A stretch of DNA of 16,310 nt. It comes from Candidatus Symbiobacter sp. (lineage in GTDB: Bacteria > Pseudomonadota > Alphaproteobacteria > Elsterales > Elsteraceae). The position numbers and the translations under genes are program-made. The DNA lies in NCBI GenBank assembly GCA_030054015.1, contig JASGCR010000013.1, positions 1 to 16,310 of the forward strand. Reading direction: 5' to 3'. Shown here piece by piece: positions 6,064 through 13,793 of this stretch; position 1 is the stretch's first letter, and each line of letters opens with the position of its first letter. Under the pieces are notes generated by a model, which was not told the DNA's origin, made no database searches, and saw only the letters and a program-made list of their open reading frames with translations.

Positions 6064-6117
6064 GGCGGCACGTTGCCGCGGAAAGACTGACCGAGGCGGC
6101 ACGTTGCCGCGGAAAGA
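6064..6117. repeat. Tandem palindromic repeat, period 31, just past the coxM stop
   Basis: A 23-base unit (GGCGGCACGTTGCCGCGGAA and three further bases) occurs at 6064-6086 and exactly again at 6095-6117. Each copy contains the imperfect palindrome GCGGCACGTTGCCGC. A partial copy (TGTTGCCGCAGG) lies at 6031-6042, and the inverted version is at 9652-9672 between coxS and coxL with 20 of 21 bases matching. It abuts the coxM stop codon. Confidence 0.7.
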
Positions 6118-6924
6118 TTAACCGCCGTGGCACGATGCCACCGCCCGGCCCGTCATCACCGTCGCCAAATGCGCCCGATATTCCGCCGAGGCATGGAGAT
6201 CGCCATTAAAATGGCTCATATCCACCTTCACCCCCTCAACCGCCGCCGCCGAGAAACTTTTGGCCAAGGCATCCTCCAACGGTTTCGCACGGAACACGCC
6301 ATTGCCGCCGCCCGTTATCGCCACCCGCACACCCGCGTCGGTTTGCGCCACAAACGCGCCAATAATCGCAAAACGCGAAGCCGGTTGCAAAAATTTGCCA
6401 TAACCCGATTTTTTGGGCGCGGTAAATTCCCACCCCGTCAAAATTTCGTCCTCAGCCAACGCGGTCGCAAACAATCCCTTGAAAAATTGATCCACCGCAA
6501 TCCGGCGTTTGTTGGTGATGATCTCGCCGCCAATCGCCAACACCGCCGACGGATAACAGGCCGCCGGATCATTATTGGCGACCGAGCCGCCAAACGTACC
6601 CCGATTGCGCACCGCCGGATCGCCAATATGCGCTGCCAAATGCGTCAAGCCCGGCACCAATTTTTGCAATTGCGCATCCCGCGCCACCGTGTCGTGCAAC
6701 GTCGCGCCGCCAATCGTGACTTTATTGCCCGCCACCCGCACATAATTCAAATCGGCCAAGCCCGCCACCGCGACCAAAGCCGAAGGCTGCGCCAAACGTT
6801 GTTTCATGGTCGGCAAAAGGCTTTGGCCGCCGCCCAGGATTTTCGCCCCGTTTTTGGCCTGTGCCGCCAAGAATTTGCCGGCTTCGTCCACTGATTTCGG
6901 TCGCACATAGTCAAAGCGATACAT
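6118..6924 (-). CDS. coxM: FAD-binding medium subunit of a form II CO dehydrogenase-like molybdenum hydroxylase
   Basis: This 268-residue subunit passes electrons from the iron-sulfur subunit to the final acceptor through FAD. The FAD-binding motifs are visible: GGGQSLLP at residues 31-38 and RGTFGGSVANNDPA at about 108-121, followed by the C-terminal domain typical of CO dehydrogenase flavoprotein subunits. Length is close to that of the family (about 265-290). GGGAG precedes the ATG by 8 bases. It is the last gene of an S-L-M order, which in the family marks form II enzymes; true form I carboxydotrophic operons run M-S-L. A repeat (6960-7121) separates it from coxL. The protein is cytoplasmic. 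No maturation genes such as coxD, coxE or coxF appear in the window. Confidence 0.9.
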   Translation of the reverse strand: MYRFDYVRPKSVDEAGKFLAAQAKNGAKILGGGQSLLPTMKQRLAQPSALVAVAGLADLNYVRVAGNKVTIGGATLHDTVARDAQLQKLVPGLTHLAAHIGDPAVRNRGTFGGSVANNDPAACYPSAVLAIGGEIITNKRRIAVDQFFKGLFATALAEDEILTGWEFTAPKKSGYGKFLQPASRFAIIGAFVAQTDAGVRVAITGGGNGVFRAKPLEDALAKSFSAAAVEGVKVDMSHFNGDLHASAEYRAHLATVMTGRAVASCHGG

Positions 6925-6959
6925 GGTTTTTCTCCCATAAAATTTCAGACTTAGGTAGC

Positions 6960-7121
6960 TTTAGGAATGTCCGGACAAGTCTTTTTCAAAAGAGATTCGC
7001 ATTTGCGAGCGAAGCGAAGCAATCCAGTAGCATCCTGAAATTGCTAGATTTTTCTGGATTGCTTCGCTTCGCTCGCAAATGCGATTTCCTGGATTCTGAG
7101 ACTTATCCAGACTTTCCTTGA
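6960..7121. repeat. MITE-like palindromic element, copy C, between coxL and coxM
   Basis: This is the cleanest copy. Inner arms 6998-7027 and 7054-7083 are a perfect 30-base inverted repeat around a 26-base loop. Outer ends are imperfect 23-base inverted repeats (6960-6982 and 7099-7121, core AGACTTATCC / GGACAAGTCT). The loop sequence matches the centre of copy A in inverted orientation with about three differences. The right end contains the coxL stop codon and the coding sequence for its last few residues. Confidence 0.75.
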
Positions 7122-9499
7122 GAAGTTGTCCCTTGCAAAACCTGCCAAATCTTTTCCGGCGTCGCGGGCATGTCCATGTGGGAAATGCCCAACGCATCGG
7201 TAATCGCATTCATCACCGCCGGTGGGGAGGCTATTGCCCCGGCCTCGCCGCAACCCTTGGCCCCTAATGGGTTATGGGTGCAAGGCGTAACCGTGAAACC
7301 CAACCGCATATTCGGCAATAAATCGGCGCGTGGCATGGCGTAATCCATGTAACTGCCGGTTTGCAATTGCCCATCGGCATCATAAACCCCGTGTTCCAGC
7401 AAAGCCTGTCCCACGCCCTGGGCAATGCCGCCATGCACTTGCCCCTCGACAATCATGGGGTTGATGATGGTGCCGAAATCATCCACCGCGACCCAATCGA
7501 CGATTTTGACCTCGCCGGTTTCGGGGGTGATTTCCAATTCGCACACATGGCATCCCGCCGGATAGGTGAAATTGGCTGGGTCATAGAACGCGGTCTCGTC
7601 CAGGCCGGGTTCCAAATCGGGCGGATAATTATGCGGCACATAAGCGGTAAAGGCGATCTCGCCAAAACTCCGTTTTTTGTTGGTGCCGCGCACGATAAAT
7701 TCGCCGTCATCAAAATCGACTTCTTCCGGTTTGGCTTCGAGCAAATGGGCCGCGATCAATTTGCCCTTGGCGATGATTTTGTCGCAGGCCCGCATAATCG
7801 CCGTCCCGCCCACCGCCAAAGAACGCGAGCCATAAGTACCCATCCCCATCGGGATCATGCCGGTATCGCCCTCAACCACTTCGACTTTATCGGCGGGAAT
7901 GCCCAATTTCGAGGACACGACCTGGGCAAAAGTGGTGGCGTGGCCTTGGCCGTGCGAGCTTGAGCCCGACAAAATAGTGACGGTACCGGTGGCATTGACG
8001 CGCAATTGCGCCGATTCCCACAATCCAACCCCGGCCCCCAGCGATCCCACCACGGCGGAGGGCGCGATGCCGCACGCCTCGATATAAGTGGAAAAACCCA
8101 GACCGCGCAATTTGCCGGATTTTTTCGCGGCTTCTTTGCGTTTTGGCCAGTTTTTATAGTCAATCATGTCCAACGCCATATTCAGCGACGCATCATAATC
8201 GCCAATGTCATAAACCAAGGCCACCGGCGTTTGATACGGGAATTGCGTTTTTTTGATGAAATTCTTGGCCCGTAACACCGCCGGGTCCATTTTCATTTCC
8301 CGCGCCGCATTTTCAACCAAGCGTTCAATCAGATAGGTCGCCTCAGGCCGCCCGGCCCCGCGATAGGCATCAACCGGCGAAGTATTGGTAAAACTGGCTT
8401 TGACATTGGCATAAATGATCGGGGTGGTATATTGCCCCGCCAATAAGGTGGCATAAAGATAAGTCGGCACACAGGTCGAGAAACTCGACAAATACGCCCC
8501 CATATTGGCGATGGTTTCGACCTTAAGCCCGACAAATTTGCCGTCTTTATCCATCCCCAATTGCGCCACCGTGACGTGATCACGGCCATGCGCATCGGAT
8601 TGGAAAGATTGCGAGCGATCCGCCGTCCATTTCACCGGCCGCCCAATTTTCATCGAAGCCCAGGCGCAGACCGTTTCCTCGGCATAGGCGAAAATTTTCG
8701 AGCCAAAACCTCCCCCCACATCGGGGGCAATCACCCGCAATTTCGCTTCCGAAATGCCCAGCACAAAGGCGCATAAAATCAAGCGCAGCAAATGCGGGTT
8801 CTGGGTGGTTGACCACAAAGTATAATTGCCCGTGCCGGCATCATATTCGCCCAAAGCCGCGCGGGGTTCCATCGCATTCGGGATCAGGCGGTTATTGACC
8901 AAGGTCAGTTTGGTGACATGGGCTGCCGATTTCAACGCCGCATCAATATCGCTCTGGCTGCCCAATTCCCAGTCGTAACAAAGATTGCCAGGGGCCTCGG
9001 CGTGGATTTGCGGCGCCCCAGGTTTAAGCGTCGCATCGCATTTAACCGAAGCGGGCAAGACCTGGTAATCGACCTGGATTAACTCCGCCGCATCTTGTGC
9101 TTGTTCTAATGTCTCGGCAATCACCACCGCGACCTGGTCGCCGACATATTTGGCGGTATCGCGGGCCAGGGGATAATGCGGCGGAGCCTTGTGCGGCTGG
9201 CCGTGGCGATCCTTGACCGTCCAGCCACAAGGCAGCGAACCAACCTTGTCGGATTCCATATTCTTGCCGACAAAGAGGGCGACCACGCCGGGGGCGGATT
9301 TGGCCGCTGCGATGTCGATGCTGCGAATTTTGGCATGGGCATGGGGCGAGCGCAGAAAATACGCATAAGCCTGGCCCGGTCGGTTCATATCATCGGTGTA
9401 ATGGCCTTTGCCGGTGATGAATTTTTGGTCTTCGCGGCGCAAAACTTTGGCCCCGATGCCATCGGCTTTGGGTTTGGCTTTGAACAATGTTTTTTCCAT
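7103..9499 (-). CDS. coxL: Molybdopterin-binding large subunit of a form II CO dehydrogenase-like enzyme (xanthine dehydrogenase family)
   Basis: This is a 798-residue catalytic subunit carrying the molybdenum-cytosine-dinucleotide cofactor. Its motifs are the N-terminal RREDQKFITGKGHYTDD, GGGFGSK at about 262-268, and the active-site loop AYRGAGR at about 378-384. The end is GAKGCGEAGAIASPPAV, whose glutamate (about 752) is the conserved catalytic base. AYRGAGR is the form II signature; form I CO-oxidising enzymes have AYxCSFR. True CO oxidation should therefore not be assumed, and another hydroxylase substrate is likely. AGGAGGG five bases before the ATG at 9499 decides the start; the frame stays open upstream to 9583 without a better site. 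The final residues, SQGKSG, and the stop codon are encoded in the terminal inverted repeat of element C. Confidence 0.9.
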   Translation of the reverse strand: MEKTLFKAKPKADGIGAKVLRREDQKFITGKGHYTDDMNRPGQAYAYFLRSPHAHAKIRSIDIAAAKSAPGVVALFVGKNMESDKVGSLPCGWTVKDRHGQPHKAPPHYPLARDTAKYVGDQVAVVIAETLEQAQDAAELIQVDYQVLPASVKCDATLKPGAPQIHAEAPGNLCYDWELGSQSDIDAALKSAAHVTKLTLVNNRLIPNAMEPRAALGEYDAGTGNYTLWSTTQNPHLLRLILCAFVLGISEAKLRVIAPDVGGGFGSKIFAYAEETVCAWASMKIGRPVKWTADRSQSFQSDAHGRDHVTVAQLGMDKDGKFVGLKVETIANMGAYLSSFSTCVPTYLYATLLAGQYTTPIIYANVKASFTNTSPVDAYRGAGRPEATYLIERLVENAAREMKMDPAVLRAKNFIKKTQFPYQTPVALVYDIGDYDASLNMALDMIDYKNWPKRKEAAKKSGKLRGLGFSTYIEACGIAPSAVVGSLGAGVGLWESAQLRVNATGTVTILSGSSSHGQGHATTFAQVVSSKLGIPADKVEVVEGDTGMIPMGMGTYGSRSLAVGGTAIMRACDKIIAKGKLIAAHLLEAKPEEVDFDDGEFIVRGTNKKRSFGEIAFTAYVPHNYPPDLEPGLDETAFYDPANFTYPAGCHVCELEITPETGEVKIVDWVAVDDFGTIINPMIVEGQVHGGIAQGVGQALLEHGVYDADGQLQTGSYMDYAMPRADLLPNMRLGFTVTPCTHNPLGAKGCGEAGAIASPPAVMNAITDALGISHMDMPATPEKIWQVLQGTTSQGKSG

Positions 9500-9591
9500 C
9501 TTTCCCTCCTGAAACAGCATGATTTTTCCGGTTGGTGCGGATTGTTTTTTTATGATGCAAGCAGCGCGTGACGGTTGCGGCAACGAAATTT

Positions 9592-9872
9592 TAGGAAAGT
9601 CTGAAGAAACCTTCTAGACCTCCCCTTCCTGCTTAGGGGACCTCCGAACAACTGCGGCAACGTGCCGCCGCGTCCAGTAGAGGTACCTTGAATCCCGCAT
9701 AAAACTGCGCCCCGCTTCGCGGGCGGCGCGGTGGTTTTGGGCTTTTAAGATTCTAAGCACCAACCCCACCAAGAAAACCTAGCGTTCGCCTACGGCTCAC
9801 TAAGGTTTTCTATCCTCCCCTCCCTACGGGAAGGGGAGGTCATGAGTGTTTTACTGACTTCTTCAGACCTTC
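9592..9872. repeat. Repeat-filled gap between coxS and coxL
   Basis: No gene is visible from 9500 to 9884. At 9596-9648 lies a copy of the dispersed element (AAAGTCTGAAGAAACCTTCT, then CCTTCCTGCTTAGGGGACCTCC). A second related unit, GGGAAGGGGAGGTC to CTTCAGACCTTCCCGAAC, is at 9828-9876. Hairpins include a GC-rich one at 9707-9729 (CCGCTTCGCGG core) and an imperfect one at 9810-9838 (CCTCCCCTCCC with GGGAAGGGGAGG). These structures separate the two cox genes by nearly 400 bases and could reduce read-through. Confidence 0.55.
9652..9672. repeat. Distant inverted copy of the 6064 tandem repeat unit
   Basis: CTGCGGCAACGTGCCGCCGC and the base after it are the reverse complement of 6061-6081 with one mismatch in 21. 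It shows that the unit is dispersed and not confined to the tandem pair past coxM. Confidence 0.6.
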
Positions 9873-9884
9873 CCGAACACCCCT

Positions 9885-10337
9885 CTACATAGCAGCCGCT
9901 TGTACCGATTTGACGATGTTGTGATAGCCGGTGCAACGGCAAATATTGCCCTCCAACCAATGGCGGATGGTGGCTTCGTCGGGTTTGGGATTGCGGGCGA
10001 GCAATTCGGTCGCCGACATGATCATGCCGGGCGTACAAAACCCGCATTGCAGCCCGTGATTGTCTCGAAAAGCCTGTTGCAGCCGGGACAAACCCGCCGC
10101 GCCAATCCCCTCAATGGTTGTGACTTTTTTGCCATCCGCCTCAACCGCCAGCATGGTACAGCTTTTGAGCGAACGCCCATCGACATGCACCACACAGGCC
10201 CCGCATTGGCTGGTGTCGCAACCGACATGGGTGCCAGTCAGGCGAAGGTCATTGCGAATGACATCGACCAATAATTCATTATCGGCCACCGATAATTTAT
10301 GCGTCGTGCCATTGACGGTCAGTGAAATATCTTGCAT
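9885..10337 (-). CDS. coxS: Iron-sulfur small subunit of a form II CO dehydrogenase-like enzyme
   Basis: This 150-residue protein carries two [2Fe-2S] clusters that move electrons from the molybdenum site to FAD. The N-terminal plant-ferredoxin-type cluster is C40, C45, C48 and C60 (GCDTSQCGAC and SCTML). The second is C98, C101, C133 and C135 (CGFCTPG and CRCTGY). All eight cysteines are present. The ATG at 10337 is preceded by GGGGGGCG at good spacing. The frame is open further upstream, but that part is a tandem GINP repeat and looks like leader, not protein. It is the first gene of the S-L-M order, so the promoter should lie in 10338-10605, shared in a divergent gap with the methyltransferase gene. 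Direct promoter evidence is lacking. Confidence 0.92.
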   Translation of the reverse strand: MQDISLTVNGTTHKLSVADNELLVDVIRNDLRLTGTHVGCDTSQCGACVVHVDGRSLKSCTMLAVEADGKKVTTIEGIGAAGLSRLQQAFRDNHGLQCGFCTPGMIMSATELLARNPKPDEATIRHWLEGNICRCTGYHNIVKSVQAAAM

Positions 10338-10349
10338 GTGTCGCCCCCC

Positions 10350-10394
10350 AATATTGATGCCCATAGGATTGATACCCACAGGATTGATGCCCAT
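10350..10394. repeat. Three tandem 15-base repeats in the coxS leader
   Basis: Three 15-base copies (AATATTGATGCCCAT, AGGATTGATACCCAC, AGGATTGATGCCCAT) lie 13 bases upstream of the coxS start. On the coxS strand they read ATGGGCATCAATCCT-like. Because 15 is a multiple of three, they keep an in-frame MGINP-like peptide open, which falsely lengthens the coxS frame. They could be a regulator site array or simple slippage. Confidence 0.65.
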
Positions 10395-10605
10395 CGGCCC
10401 GCGACCCTGGCGGTACCGAACGTTGCCTGGAATTATCAACAGGAATTCTTGACCGGAATTTTTAATATTGCCTTAACCAGGAACTGATTAAACTCTTGCA
10501 CATGACGCGCCATTGGTCAAGCACCAGAATCAATCAGGCCATAGATTTTTTTTATGAAGCGTGAGGGGATGATTTTTTCTGACGATGTAACTGCTTAATT
10601 CGATC

Positions 10606-10634
10606 TTGAAGTCAATAAAATTAAAATGTAAGAT
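10606..10634 (+). promoter_or_regulatory. Candidate sigma-70-type promoter of the methyltransferase gene
   Basis: TTGAAG at 10606-10611 and TAAGAT at 10629-10634 are separated by 17 bases. This places the transcription start near 10641 and the ATG at 10657 about 16 bases downstream, which also argues against the upstream TTG at 10606 as a start codon. The call is by eye only. Confidence 0.35.
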
Positions 10635-10656
10635 GCGCAACTATGGAGTAACCATA

Positions 10657-11655
10657 ATGGATAAGTTGATCGAAGAAAATCGAAAAAGCAATTTTTTTCC
10701 CGCCCTACCAAAAATGGAAGACTTTATCGTTAAAGGAAAGCATTCGGTCGTTTCTCTGTTTTCAGGGTGTGGCGGAATGGATTTAGGGTTTTTGGGCGGG
10801 TTTGATTTCCTTAGGAAGACTTATGAAAAAAATAATTTCGATATAATTTGGGCGAATGAACTAAATCCAACCGCAATTAAAACTTATCAGAAGAATATCG
10901 GCGGTAACGTTTTTTCCGGCGATATATGGCAGCAAATTGACAAGCTTCCACCTAAGGCAGAAATTGTCATTGGCGGCTTTCCATGCCAAGATATTAGTGT
11001 GAATGGGAAGGGAGCCGGTGCCTTTGGCAATAAAAGCGGATTGTATCGTGCCATGGTAGAGGTGGTCGCAAGAATAATGCCGAAAATATTTGTCGCAGAA
11101 AATGTGAAAGGGCTTTTGATGCGACACCAAACCGAAACCCTTTCAATAATTACAAATGCCTTTTCTGATCTTGGGTACAATGTGACTTCGCATTTACTTC
11201 ATGCTGCCGATTATGGGGTTCCTCAAACGCGTGAGAGGGTAATTATCGTTGGTACTTTACCTGAGATAAGAAAGTTTGTACCGCCTAAACCTGTGCTTCA
11301 TCCCTTTGAGTACATAACCGCTGAACAAGCTATTGGCGATCTCGCAAATTTAGCAGAAGATGAAACATTCAACCATATATGGAGCCGAGCAGAATTAAGC
11401 CCTGACCAGGGTGATAGAAGATTAAAACATGACCGTCCAGGTTATACAATTCGTGCCGAATGTCACGGAAATATCCACTGGCATTACAGTTTAAAGCGTC
11501 GTATTTCCATGCGTGAAGCATTAAGGATTCAGTCTTTCCCAGATAATTTTGTTATTCAAGCAAAATTAAGGGAAGCAGAAAGACAAATAGGTAATGCTGT
11601 TCCGCCTGTTCTGGCGTGGCATGTTGCAAAATCGGTTGAGACATGCCTCGCGTAA
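10657..11655 (+). CDS. DNA (cytosine-5-)-methyltransferase of a type II restriction-modification system
   Basis: This is a 332-residue C5-cytosine methyltransferase that transfers a methyl group from S-adenosylmethionine to cytosine. Motif I is FSGCGGMDLGF (35-45), and the catalytic PCQ with Cys110 is in GGFPCQDIS. Motif VI is AENVKG (147-152), motif VIII is PQTRERVIIVG (189-199), and the motif X region is QIGNAVPP (310-317). The variable target-recognition part between motifs VIII and IX (about 200-280) is short, so the recognition sequence cannot be inferred. GGAG eight bases before the ATG supports the start. It is AT-rich relative to flanking genes, and the next gene, 53 bases on, encodes a PD-(D/E)XK protein, so the two form a cassette. 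The methyltransferase comes first, which protects host DNA before cleavage activity builds up. Confidence 0.92.
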   Translation: MDKLIEENRKSNFFPALPKMEDFIVKGKHSVVSLFSGCGGMDLGFLGGFDFLRKTYEKNNFDIIWANELNPTAIKTYQKNIGGNVFSGDIWQQIDKLPPKAEIVIGGFPCQDISVNGKGAGAFGNKSGLYRAMVEVVARIMPKIFVAENVKGLLMRHQTETLSIITNAFSDLGYNVTSHLLHAADYGVPQTRERVIIVGTLPEIRKFVPPKPVLHPFEYITAEQAIGDLANLAEDETFNHIWSRAELSPDQGDRRLKHDRPGYTIRAECHGNIHWHYSLKRRISMREALRIQSFPDNFVIQAKLREAERQIGNAVPPVLAWHVAKSVETCLA

Positions 11656-11708
11656 TGTTTAACCGAGACGATTCAGGAAAATACTGAAACAAAAATAATG
11701 AGATACTA

Positions 11709-12710
11709 ATGTTAGAAACTGAATTTGAATCATATCTTTCTGAAATTTGCATTCGTTTGACCAACGAATCAAAAATTTCAAAATTTACCGACTCACGCGT
11801 ATTTGAATCACGCGTACGCGAAATTGTTGGGCAGACTTTAATAGACAATAAATTTTCAGTTGATTTTAACCCTGAGTCACAAGCATTTCCAGATATTGCC
11901 CTCGGCAATTATGGGATTGAAGTGAAATTAAGTTTAAGTGATTCTTGGCGAACCGTTGCGAACAGCGTATTAGAAACCAATCGAATTGTTGGAATCGATA
12001 AAATTTACATTATCTTTGGAAAAATGGGTGGTGTTCCAGAAGTCAGGTGGGGAACATATGAAGCCAGCATCATGCATGTAAGAACCTCTCATGTTCCTAG
12101 ATTTGAAATTGAAATTGGCGCAAAAGAATCGCTCTTTTCAGTTATGAACGTAAGTTACGATGAATTTCGTTATTTTGATATTCACAAAAAAATGGAATTT
12201 ATTCGAAAATATGCCAGAGGGAGATTAAAAGCAGGCGAACGTTTATGGTGGCTTGAAGACGCTAAAGACGATGAACATTCCTTGCCCATTCAAGCCAGGT
12301 TATACACTAAATTACCCATGAAAGAAAAAACAAAGCTACGCGCTGAAGCTGTGCTATTGAATCCTCAAATTGTTGATTCTGGTCGAAATAGAAATAAATA
12401 TGATGACGTTGTTTTGTATTTATTGACCTATCATGGTGTCCTTTGCCACCAGGTGAGAGATTTGTTCTCTGCGGGGAGTGTAGCCAATCCAAATAAGGAT
12501 AATAACGGAGGAATTTATATTGCAAGAGCATTACTGCTCCTTGAGGAAGAAATGAAGTTGTCTGCACTCACAATGGAAAATTCACTCTTTATTGAATACT
12601 GGGGTGAATCTGTAAAACCGGAAAATAGAATTTCTGAGTGGCTTCGTCGGGCAGATTTGTACGCAAAAGATTGGAAACCCTCAGAAATATTATTTAAGGG
12701 TATAATTTAA
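11709..12710 (+). CDS. Probable type II restriction endonuclease, PD-(D/E)XK fold
   Basis: This is a 333-residue protein. A catalytic motif of the PD-(D/E)XK superfamily is visible at residues 61-73: FPDIALGNYGIEVKLS, with D62, E71 and K73. The following predicted strand-helix pattern (DKIYIIFGK, 97-105) fits the nuclease core. I do not recognise the exact restriction family, and the recognition site is unknown. Position right after the methyltransferase on the same strand is the main argument for a restriction role. The start ATG at 11709 has only a weak AGAT/GAG upstream, so translation may be kept low. The gene is AT-rich. Its stop is 14 bases from the accA stop on the other strand, so the two genes converge without an obvious terminator between them. 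Confidence 0.75.
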   Translation: MLETEFESYLSEICIRLTNESKISKFTDSRVFESRVREIVGQTLIDNKFSVDFNPESQAFPDIALGNYGIEVKLSLSDSWRTVANSVLETNRIVGIDKIYIIFGKMGGVPEVRWGTYEASIMHVRTSHVPRFEIEIGAKESLFSVMNVSYDEFRYFDIHKKMEFIRKYARGRLKAGERLWWLEDAKDDEHSLPIQARLYTKLPMKEKTKLRAEAVLLNPQIVDSGRNRNKYDDVVLYLLTYHGVLCHQVRDLFSAGSVANPNKDNNGGIYIARALLLLEEEMKLSALTMENSLFIEYWGESVKPENRISEWLRRADLYAKDWKPSEILFKGII

Positions 12711-12724
12711 CTCAATCCCCCCCC

Positions 12725-13681
12725 TCACGCCAAACCCACTTTCCCCATGCTCAAAAATTTGTCGCGGCGGTGGGATTTGATGGCTTCGCCGGATAGGGCG
12801 GCAAAAAATTCCAACGAATTTTCGATGTCATCGCCGACGCGGGTCATGGTGAGATCGGGATCGCGGTGGGCGCCGCCGATGGGTTCGGCAATCACCCCGT
12901 CAATCACTTCAAGCCGCAGCAAATCTTGGGCCGTGAGTTTCAACGCCTCGGCGGCATCCTCGGCATGTTCGGCGGAGCGCCATAAAATACTGGCGCAACC
13001 TTCGGGGCTGATCACCGAATAAACCGCGTGTTCTAACATATAGACGTGATTGCCGGCGGCAATCGCAATCGCCCCGCCCGATCCGCCCTCGCCTATCACC
13101 ACCGACACGATGGGTACCCGCAAATCCAAACAGGTTTCAATTGATCGGGCGATGGCCTCGGCCTGGCCGCGCGCCTCGGCATCGACGCCGGGATAGGCCC
13201 CCGCCGTGTCGATCAGGGTGATGACGGGCAGATTAAACCGCTCGGCCAGGCGCATCAGGCGGATCGCCTTGCGATAGCCTTCGGGCTTGGCCATGCCGAA
13301 ATTGTGATAGACGCGGGTTTGCATGTCATGGCCGCGTTCATGCGCCATCACCACCACCGAGCGACCGCGAAACCGCCCCATGCCGCCTATTATCGCGTGA
13401 TCATCGGCAAAGGCGCGATCTCCCGCCAATTCGGTGAAATCATTGATCAAAAAATTGACAAAATCTTTGCCATGCGGGCGGTCGGGGTGGCGGGCGACTT
13501 GTACCTTTTGCCAGGCCGATAGCCGCGCAAAAGTGGTGCGGCGCAGGCGGGATGCCTTGGCCTCCAATTTCGCTACTTCTTCGGCGATGTTGATGTTGCC
13601 ATTGCTACCCAAATGGCGCAATTCCTCGATTTTGGCTTCTAATTGGGCAATCGGTTTTTCAAATTCCAAGATGTTGCGCAT
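12725..13681 (-). CDS. accA: Acetyl-CoA carboxylase carboxyltransferase subunit alpha
   Basis: AccA works with AccD to transfer the carboxyl group from biotin to acetyl-CoA, making malonyl-CoA for fatty-acid synthesis. The 318-residue length equals the family norm. Visible motifs are the N-terminal coiled region (residues 1-60), ERGHDMQTRVYHNFGMAKPEGYRKAIRLM (115-144), LIDTAGAYPGVDAE (156-169), the glycine-rich GEGGSGGAIAIAAGN (197-211) and YSVISPEGCASILW (221-234). No key residue looks lost. The Shine-Dalgarno is weak (AAGG about 10 bases before the ATG). accD is not in the window. The gap to the M23 peptidase gene (13682-13793) holds nothing I can identify. The gene probably has its own promoter or shares one with the upstream peptidase gene. 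Confidence 0.95.
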   Translation of the reverse strand: MRNILEFEKPIAQLEAKIEELRHLGSNGNINIAEEVAKLEAKASRLRRTTFARLSAWQKVQVARHPDRPHGKDFVNFLINDFTELAGDRAFADDHAIIGGMGRFRGRSVVVMAHERGHDMQTRVYHNFGMAKPEGYRKAIRLMRLAERFNLPVITLIDTAGAYPGVDAEARGQAEAIARSIETCLDLRVPIVSVVIGEGGSGGAIAIAAGNHVYMLEHAVYSVISPEGCASILWRSAEHAEDAAEALKLTAQDLLRLEVIDGVIAEPIGGAHRDPDLTMTRVGDDIENSLEFFAALSGEAIKSHRRDKFLSMGKVGLA

Positions 13682-13793
13682 GGGAGGGGGGCCTTAAATG
13701 ATGGGGAGTGCCGCGTCAGTTTTCACCCTAATTAATGTGGCGGATTTTGGCAAGGGCGGCAGAGATTTTTTCACCTTACCTAAAAGAACAGGC

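Noticed and set aside
6127..6894. Long plus-strand open frame of 255 codons opposite coxM
   Set aside because: It is the antisense shadow of coxM: the product is Arg/His-rich with no domain, and the minus-strand frame has clear FAD-binding motifs.
7361..7963. 200-codon plus-strand open frame opposite coxL
   Set aside because: Antisense shadow of a gene with intact molybdenum hydroxylase motifs; no ribosome binding site and composition typical of a shadow.
6118..10337. Genuine aerobic CO dehydrogenase (form I)
   Set aside because: The large subunit has AYRGAGR instead of AYxCSFR, and the gene order is S-L-M, both form II features; CO oxidation cannot be claimed.
10338..10439. Longer coxS starting at 10439
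   Set aside because: The extra 34 residues are a GINP tandem repeat absent from the family, and the strong GGGGGG ribosome binding site precedes the ATG at 10337.
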